A DNA stretch of 64,000 bases from Enterococcus sp. ZJ1622 (GTDB taxonomy: Bacteria > Bacillota > Bacilli > Lactobacillales > Enterococcaceae), in contig NZ_JAAKDW010000002.1 of NCBI RefSeq assembly GCF_011038845.1, positions 124,001-188,000 on the forward strand. Reading direction: 5' to 3'. The position numbers were made by a program, and so were the translations under genes. Shown here piece after piece: positions 58,975 through 64,000 of this stretch; positions within the stretch are counted from its first letter, which is position 1; every line of letters starts with the position of its first letter. The notes beneath the pieces were generated by a model that saw only the letters and a list, made by a program, of their open reading frames with translations, searched no databases and had not been told where the DNA came from.

Positions 58975-60540
58975 CTATTCCGCCGTGTCCTGCAGTAACT
59001 GTTCATATTTTTTGTTTCCTTTATATAAATCTGCAACAGTCCAGGCAAGTAAAAGAAGGACCAAGATGATGATCACATAAGCGATATGATCAGCAAGAGC
59101 AATCTGGGAAGCTGTCGCTTGATCGCCGAAGAAGCTCTCGATCTGTCCAGGCAACCCGCGTAAATTCAAGTACGTCAGACTGATCACGGAGAACCAGCCG
59201 AGTAGCTTAACAATGAAAGAATTCTTGAAGCGTGCACCCATTTCTGCTCGGCTATTTGTCATCATCAATAATGGGATCATTGAAAATGGCAAAGCAAAAG
59301 CGAGGAACACCTGCGATTCGTTCATCAGATTATTCAAAGCTGTATGTTCTTCGATCGTCCCTTTCGTGCTAGTAAGCAACACACAAATCAGTACAGGGAT
59401 CACTGAAAGCAGACGTGTCACCAGCCGACGCAGCCAGATTGGCATACGCATATGGATGAAGCCTTCCATGATCACTTGGCCTGTCAATGTCCCGGTGATC
59501 GTTGAGTTTTGACCGGAAGCAAGCAAAGCGACAGCAAACAATGTCGACAAGATCCCGGATTTTGCTACGGCGATCAAGATACCATTGCTCATAGCAGAAG
59601 GATCAGATAGTGCTTCATATAATCCGAAGAATGATGGGTCTTTTACGGCACCAGTTTTGAAGACAGCAACTCCCATGATCAAGAGCAGTGCATTGACCAG
59701 AAAAGCCATCGTCAGTTGGATATTGGAATCCCAAGTAGTAAAACGAACAGCACGAGCAACATCTTCTGGGTCTTTGCGGTCGATCTCACGTGTTTGAGAA
59801 ACCGCTGAATGCAGATACAGATTATGTGGCATCACTGTAGCACCGATGATCCCTAAAGCGCCAGTCAGCGGTGTTTCTCCGCCAATCACTGGGGATTCTG
59901 CAAATGTATGGCTATTAGGGATGAAGCCTGCGAACAAACTGCGCCAGTCTGGATTCGACAAAGCAACCTGATAAACGAACACAAACAAGATGACAAAAAT
60001 CAGGCAAACGACGATCGCTTCGATTTTACGAAAGCCGACTTTTGTAAGTAACAGTAAAATGAAGACATCCAGTACGGTGATGAATACTGCGATAACCAGT
60101 GGGATACCAAATAACAGATACAATGCGATCGCCGCACCAATGACTTCTGCGATATCCGTTGCCATGATCGCCAATTCTGTCAGGATCCATAAAATGACGC
60201 CTAGCGTCTTGCTCGTCCGTGCTCGGATCGCTTGTGCCAAGTCCATCTGACTGACGATCCCCAGTTTAGCTGCCATATACTGCAAAAGCATAGCAATCAA
60301 ACTAGACATCAAGATAACAGACATCAGCAAATATTGAAAGTTTTGTCCTCCTGTAATCGAAGTGGACCAGTTCCCTGGATCCATATAACCAACAGCGACT
60401 AATGCGCCAGGTCCTGAGTAGGCAAGAAGGGTCTTGAAAAAACTTTTGCCTTTCGGGACTTTGACCGTGCCGTTGACTTCGGCTAAGGACAAACCGTTTG
60501 TATGTTCGATTAATTTAGGTTTATGTGATTGATTCTCCAA
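58975..60540 (-). CDS. mntH: Manganese transporter MntH (Nramp)
   Basis: A 521-residue proton-coupled divalent metal importer. Eleven or so helices; the metal-binding DPGN of helix 1 is in [12 protein letters not shown] and the helix 6 MPH motif is in [16 protein letters not shown], both intact. The start is TTG (MENQSHK), with AAAGGTGG 8 nt upstream; no in-frame ATG is closer. A MntR/EfaR-type box lies 73 bp upstream. Enterococci carry several Mn importers (EfaCBA and one or more MntH), so this may be one of a set. Confidence 0.94.
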   Translation of the reverse strand: MENQSHKPKLIEHTNGLSLAEVNGTVKVPKGKSFFKTLLAYSGPGALVAVGYMDPGNWSTSITGGQNFQYLLMSVILMSSLIAMLLQYMAAKLGIVSQMDLAQAIRARTSKTLGVILWILTELAIMATDIAEVIGAAIALYLLFGIPLVIAVFITVLDVFILLLLTKVGFRKIEAIVVCLIFVILFVFVYQVALSNPDWRSLFAGFIPNSHTFAESPVIGGETPLTGALGIIGATVMPHNLYLHSAVSQTREIDRKDPEDVARAVRFTTWDSNIQLTMAFLVNALLLIMGVAVFKTGAVKDPSFFGLYEALSDPSAMSNGILIAVAKSGILSTLFAVALLASGQNSTITGTLTGQVIMEGFIHMRMPIWLRRLVTRLLSVIPVLICVLLTSTKGTIEEHTALNNLMNESQVFLAFALPFSMIPLLMMTNSRAEMGARFKNSFIVKLLGWFSVISLTYLNLRGLPGQIESFFGDQATASQIALADHIAYVIIILVLLLLAWTVADLYKGNKKYEQLLQDTAE

Positions 60541-60612
60541 AAAAATACCACCTTTCCTCTTTTATCCACGTGTACATTCTACACCCGTCATAAAAAAATG
60601 AAAAGGAAAAAG

Positions 60613-60626
60613 TTCGGTTAGCCTAA
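60613..60626 (-). promoter_or_regulatory. Probable EfaR/MntR operator upstream of mntH
   Basis: TTCGGTTAGCCTAA (plus strand), within the longer dyad AAAGTT...AACTTT, differs at two positions from TTAGGTTAACCTAA, the palindrome bound by DtxR-type manganese repressors. A TTTTCA-17-TAGAAT promoter for mntH lies just downstream on the minus strand. Manganese repression is inferred. Confidence 0.6.
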
Positions 60627-60788
60627 ACTTTTTTTGCGGTGTGGCTTCTTAGCGAGGGCTGAGGAAAAACGAAAGTCGAAAAAACAAGGATTTTTTCTCT
60701 AAACTAAGGAAAACGCCTTTCTTTTTTTTAGAAACTTTAGTAGAATAAATCATTGAGAGCAATTCGGAAATAGAAAGGAGAGATTTAT

Positions 60789-61013
60789 ATGGTATCAACA
60801 GGTATTGTCGTACTTATCGCTGTTATTGCTTTATTAATCGGCGCAGTAGCTGGCTTTTTCTTTGCGCGTAAATATATGAAAGACTATTTAGAAAAAAATC
60901 CTCCCGTTAATGAGGAAATGTTGCGATCAATGATGATGTCAATGGGACAAAAACCATCTGAGAAGAAAATTCGTCAGATGATGCAACAAATGAAGAACCA
61001 AGGGAAAAAATAG
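60789..61013 (+). CDS. UPF0154 membrane protein (YneF-like)
   Basis: A 74-residue protein with one N-terminal helix (about residues 5-25, [21 protein letters not shown]) and the conserved C-terminal part [40 protein letters not shown], which defines UPF0154. AAAGGAGAG precedes the ATG. Widespread in Firmicutes and of unknown role. Divergent from mntH and followed by its own terminator. Confidence 0.9.
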   Translation: MVSTGIVVLIAVIALLIGAVAGFFFARKYMKDYLEKNPPVNEEMLRSMMMSMGQKPSEKKIRQMMQQMKNQGKK

Positions 61014-61033
61014 GTTCTGACCCAAAGATATTG

Positions 61034-61063
61034 AACGGGCTGATTTTTTCAGCTCGTTTTTTT
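61034..61063 (+). terminator. Terminator after the UPF0154 gene
   Basis: AACGGGCTGA pairs with TCAGCTCGTT (one G-U), then seven Ts. Confidence 0.88.
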
Positions 61064-61154
61064 ATTGTCGCATTGTTTTGATTATTCAGATTATTCAGCA
61101 AATAGACATCCACCTATGAATGAACGCTCTTAACAAAAACAAAGGAGGCAGAAC

Positions 61155-62906
61155 ATGTCGATTTTTCGAAAACTAGGCTGGTTTTTCAAACAGGAGAAGA
61201 AACATTATTTGATCGGTGTGTATTCCTTGCTGGCCGTAGCACTCGTACAGCTGATCCCGCCAAAAGTGATTGGCATCATCATCGATGAGATCGCGGACAA
61301 GAATATCTCGTTGCGGATCATCGGATTCTGGATCGCTGTGCTAGTGCTGGCTGCATGTTTACAATATCTGTTTCGCTATATCTGGCGAACCAATATCTGG
61401 GGCAGTGCCGCACGGCTTGAAAAGGAACTGCGCCAACGCTTATTCAAGCATTTCACGGAAATGGACACACTTTTTTATCAAAAATATCGCACGGGAGATT
61501 TGATGGCTCATGCGACAAATGATTTGAACGCCATCCAGAATGTCGCAGGTGCAGGGATTTTGACCTTTGCAGATTCTTTGATCACAGGCGGAACCACCAT
61601 CATCGCCATGATTATTTTTATCGATTGGCGATTGACGTTGATTGCGCTGATCCCATTGCCACTGCTGGCAGTGACTTCACGAGTGTTAGGTTCCAAGCTC
61701 CATGATGCTTTTCGGGAGTCGCAGGAAGCTTTCTCAAGTATCAACGACAAGACACAAGAAAGTATCACTGGGATCAAAGTGATCAAAACCTTTGGACAGG
61801 AAAAAGAAGATTTAGCTGATTTTGAAGCAAAAATTGACGAGGCGATTTTGAAAAACAAACGGGTGAATTTCTTAGATGCGTTATTCGATCCGTTCATCAC
61901 ATTGATTATCGGACTGTCTTATGTTGCCACGATCGTTTTAGGCGGGAAATACGTACTGGAAGGAACGATCACGATAGGACAGATGGTGTCCTTCATCAGT
62001 TATATCGGGATGCTTGTCTGGCCGATGTTTGCCATCGGCCGTTTGTTCAACGTGCTAGAACGAGGAAATGCTTCTTATGACCGTGTCAATGAGCTTTTAC
62101 ACGAAAAAACGCATATCGTGGAACGTTTAGGAGCGATCCAGACCCTTGCAAAAGGCGAAGTGAACCTCGATATCGTGAAGTTCAAGTATCCTAAAGAAGA
62201 AACCCCCGCTCTAGAACAAATCAAATTTACGATCCAAAAAGGAGATACACTGGGCATCGTGGGGAAAACTGGTGCTGGAAAAACCACGATCCTCAAATTA
62301 CTGATGCGGGAATACGATGATTATGAGGGAAAGATCCAAATCGACGGACGTTCGATCAAAGAATATTCTCTAGACGCTTTACTGAAATCGATTGGGTATG
62401 TCCCGCAAGATCACTTTTTGTTTTCTATGACGATTCGGGACAATATACGATTTTCAGATCCTCTTCTGTCATCGGAACAAGTAGAACAAGCAGCTGCATT
62501 AGCTTCGATCAACGACGAGATCAAAGCGTTACCGGAAAAGTACGATACAATGGTCGGTGAACGAGGTGTTTCCTTATCTGGTGGGCAAAAACAGCGGATC
62601 TCGATTGCTCGGGCATTGATCCAGACGCCGGAACTGCTGATCTTGGATGATGCTTTGTCTGCTGTCGATGCAAAAACAGAGGAAGCTATCTTGCATAATC
62701 TGAAAGAGATACGCAAAGAAAAAACCACGATCATCGCCGCCCATCGTTTGAGTAGTGTGATGCATGCGGATGAGATCATCGTGATCGATCAGGGGAAAAT
62801 CATCGAACGAGGTACACATGAAGAACTTCTAGCATTAGGCGGCTGGTATGAGCGAATGTGGGAAAAACAACAGCTAGAAGCAAAAATCGAAGGAGGGGAA
62901 GCGTGA
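61155..62906 (+). CDS. Heterodimeric ABC exporter subunit with degenerate site (BmrC/YheI-like)
   Basis: A 583-residue half-transporter: six membrane helices (to about residue 310) followed by an ATPase domain with Walker A GKTGAGKTT, Q-loop YVPQDHF, signature LSGGQKQR and H-loop IIAAHRLSS. The Walker B region reads LLILDDALSAVD, with aspartate where consensus exporters have the catalytic glutamate. That is the mark of the degenerate half in heterodimers such as BmrCD and LmrCD. Drug or lipid export is the usual role; the substrate is not shown. AAGGAGG precedes the ATG. Its stop overlaps the next gene. Confidence 0.9.
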   Translation: MSIFRKLGWFFKQEKKHYLIGVYSLLAVALVQLIPPKVIGIIIDEIADKNISLRIIGFWIAVLVLAACLQYLFRYIWRTNIWGSAARLEKELRQRLFKHFTEMDTLFYQKYRTGDLMAHATNDLNAIQNVAGAGILTFADSLITGGTTIIAMIIFIDWRLTLIALIPLPLLAVTSRVLGSKLHDAFRESQEAFSSINDKTQESITGIKVIKTFGQEKEDLADFEAKIDEAILKNKRVNFLDALFDPFITLIIGLSYVATIVLGGKYVLEGTITIGQMVSFISYIGMLVWPMFAIGRLFNVLERGNASYDRVNELLHEKTHIVERLGAIQTLAKGEVNLDIVKFKYPKEETPALEQIKFTIQKGDTLGIVGKTGAGKTTILKLLMREYDDYEGKIQIDGRSIKEYSLDALLKSIGYVPQDHFLFSMTIRDNIRFSDPLLSSEQVEQAAALASINDEIKALPEKYDTMVGERGVSLSGGQKQRISIARALIQTPELLILDDALSAVDAKTEEAILHNLKEIRKEKTTIIAAHRLSSVMHADEIIVIDQGKIIERGTHEELLALGGWYERMWEKQQLEAKIEGGEA

Positions 62907-64000
62907 TGGAAGAAAAGTATCAGTCGGAATGGTCGAAGTCCATCCCTCTAAAAGAACAAAAACAGATCATCAAACGTTTGATGGGCTTTGCTGCGCCATT
63001 TAAACGGACCTTTGTCATTGCCATTTTGTTTGCATTGGCATTATCTGTCGTCAATATCCTGTTGCCGCGGATCATCCAGACTTTTATGGATAATCATTTA
63101 GCCAGACAATCTGCATCAACACAAGTGATTTTATTTTTTGCAGGTATGTATTTATTCGGCGTGATCGTCAAAAGTATCATCTGGTTTTTCCAATGGTACT
63201 TGTATTCGATGGCTTCACTGAAAACCTATCAGCATATCCGCGTGAAACTATTCGAAAAGCTGCATACATTAGGCATGCGGTATTTTGATCAGACGCCAGC
63301 AGGATCGACTGTTTCTAGAGTGACGAATGACACGGAAACACTGTTTGAATTCTGGTATGTATTCCTGATGGTTCTGACTGGGATCTTTGCGGTGGTCTCT
63401 TCTTTCATCGCCATGTTCCAGATCAATGGGAAAATCGCTTTGTGGAGTCTGATCTTTCTGCCTGTCTTAGGTGTAGTGATCTGGTATTATCAAAAATTCA
63501 GTTCGCGTATCTACCGAAATATGCGGGAAAAATTGAGCCAGCTGAATACGAAACTGAATGAATCGATCTCAGGCATGCGGATCATCCAGCAATTTCGCCA
63601 AGAAGCGCGTCTGGCAAAAGAATTTGAATCAGTCAATGAGGAATATCTAGCCACACGCTATGCCATGATCAAAACCAATTCGATCTTGCTCAGCCCGGTC
63701 ATCAACTTTTTGTATGCATTAGCAATCGCGATGACATTGACGTTATTCGGACTGGATGCCTTACATTCCCCAGTGGAAGTAGGATTGATCTACGCATTTA
63801 CGACCTATGTCCAAGGTTTTTTCAATCCGATGTCGCAAATGATGGATTTTTTGAGTACGTTCACTGACGGTATGGTCGCAGGAAGCCGTATCCTGAAAAT
63901 CATGGATACCGAAGAATATGCACCACAGCAAAATCCGGATGCTCACTGTGAGATCGGTTTAGGGAAAATCGAATTCCGGAATGTCAGTTTTTCTTATGAC
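62906..64000 (+). CDS. Heterodimeric ABC exporter, second subunit, 3' end missing
   Basis: 365 residues are visible before the right edge; the frame is open to base 64000. It starts at an ATG overlapping the previous stop (TGATG), with AGGAGGGG upstream. The visible part is the six-helix membrane domain (helices near FVIAILFALALSVVNILL, VILFFAGMYLFGVIV, FYVFLMVLTGIFAVVSSFI-type and LSPVINFLYALAIAMTLTLFG), plus the start of the ATPase domain at IEFRNVSFSYD. It should carry the consensus catalytic site in the missing C-terminal half. Paired with the upstream gene as a BmrD/YheH-like partner. Confidence 0.88.
   Translation, partial: MEEKYQSEWSKSIPLKEQKQIIKRLMGFAAPFKRTFVIAILFALALSVVNILLPRIIQTFMDNHLARQSASTQVILFFAGMYLFGVIVKSIIWFFQWYLYSMASLKTYQHIRVKLFEKLHTLGMRYFDQTPAGSTVSRVTNDTETLFEFWYVFLMVLTGIFAVVSSFIAMFQINGKIALWSLIFLPVLGVVIWYYQKFSSRIYRNMREKLSQLNTKLNESISGMRIIQQFRQEARLAKEFESVNEEYLATRYAMIKTNSILLSPVINFLYALAIAMTLTLFGLDALHSPVEVGLIYAFTTYVQGFFNPMSQMMDFLSTFTDGMVAGSRILKIMDTEEYAPQQNPDAHCEIGLGKIEFRNVSFSYD

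Overview
The window looks like core chromosome of a low-GC Gram-positive coccus of the genus Enterococcus, most likely Enterococcus faecium or a close relative. Three things point there: strong AAGGAGG-type ribosome binding sites throughout; a full liaX-liaY-liaZ set, which is an enterococcal arrangement; and conserved Lactobacillales neighbourhoods (secG-est-rnr-smpB, atpBEFHAGDC, DUF1146-murA-epuA, comFA-comFC-hpf-secA-prfB-ftsEX, hprK-lgt-gpsA-galU, pepQ/ccpA). The species call is inference from gene order and protein sequence, not from a database match. I see no phage, transposase, CRISPR array, plasmid gene or rRNA.

Layout. 1-2.1 kb: the end of tpiA and all of eno. 2.2-8.9 kb: accessory metabolism, namely a TetR regulator divergent from a nitronate-monooxygenase-like flavoprotein, an M20 deacylase, a nucleoside hydrolase with an ECF transporter S component, an alpha/beta hydrolase and a small acetyltransferase. 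9.1-13.1 kb: secG, an esterase, rnr and smpB. 13.3-20 kb: the complete F1Fo ATP synthase operon. 20.2-25.8 kb: DUF1146, murA, epuA, yidD, an acetyltransferase, a ROK protein, a DUF2969 protein, tRNA-Tyr and tRNA-Gln, a 56-residue orphan and a NagR/YvoA-like GntR regulator. 26-36 kb: yigZ, a small DUF7662-like protein, a lone PTS EIIB, comFA/comFC, hpf, secA, prfB with its programmed frameshift, and ftsEX. 36.2-43.1 kb: cardiolipin synthase and the phosphate operon pstS-C-A-B-B-phoU. 43.1-47.5 kb: two YibE/F membrane proteins and liaXYZ. 47.7-55.1 kb: hprK, lgt, gpsA, galU, DUF948 and YtxH proteins, pepQ and ccpA. 55.3-64 kb: a class A PBP, endonuclease IV, mntH, a UPF0154 protein and a heterodimeric ABC exporter whose second half runs off the window.

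Two regulatory themes link distant genes. HPr kinase and CcpA are both encoded here, and cre-like sequences lie over or beside the promoters of the ROK protein, the lone EIIB, pstS and the pepQ/ccpA divergon. Cell-envelope stress and remodelling are also well represented (liaXYZ, cls, class A PBP, murA, lgt, ftsEX). A dyad matching what I recall of the LiaR/CesR box overlaps the -35 region of liaX.

The most distinctive non-coding structure is a dispersed family of hairpin-forming intergenic repeats: four units in tandem at 3.9-4.4 kb and single copies near 8.9, 25.8 and 46.7 kb. They sit just after terminators or, in one case, between liaX and liaY. I found no convincing, wholly undescribed multigene system. 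The items most worth following up are the repeats, the liaX operator and inter-cistronic hairpin, the cre-like sites, the hairpin cluster upstream of pstS, and the NMO-like protein that lacks the expected histidine.
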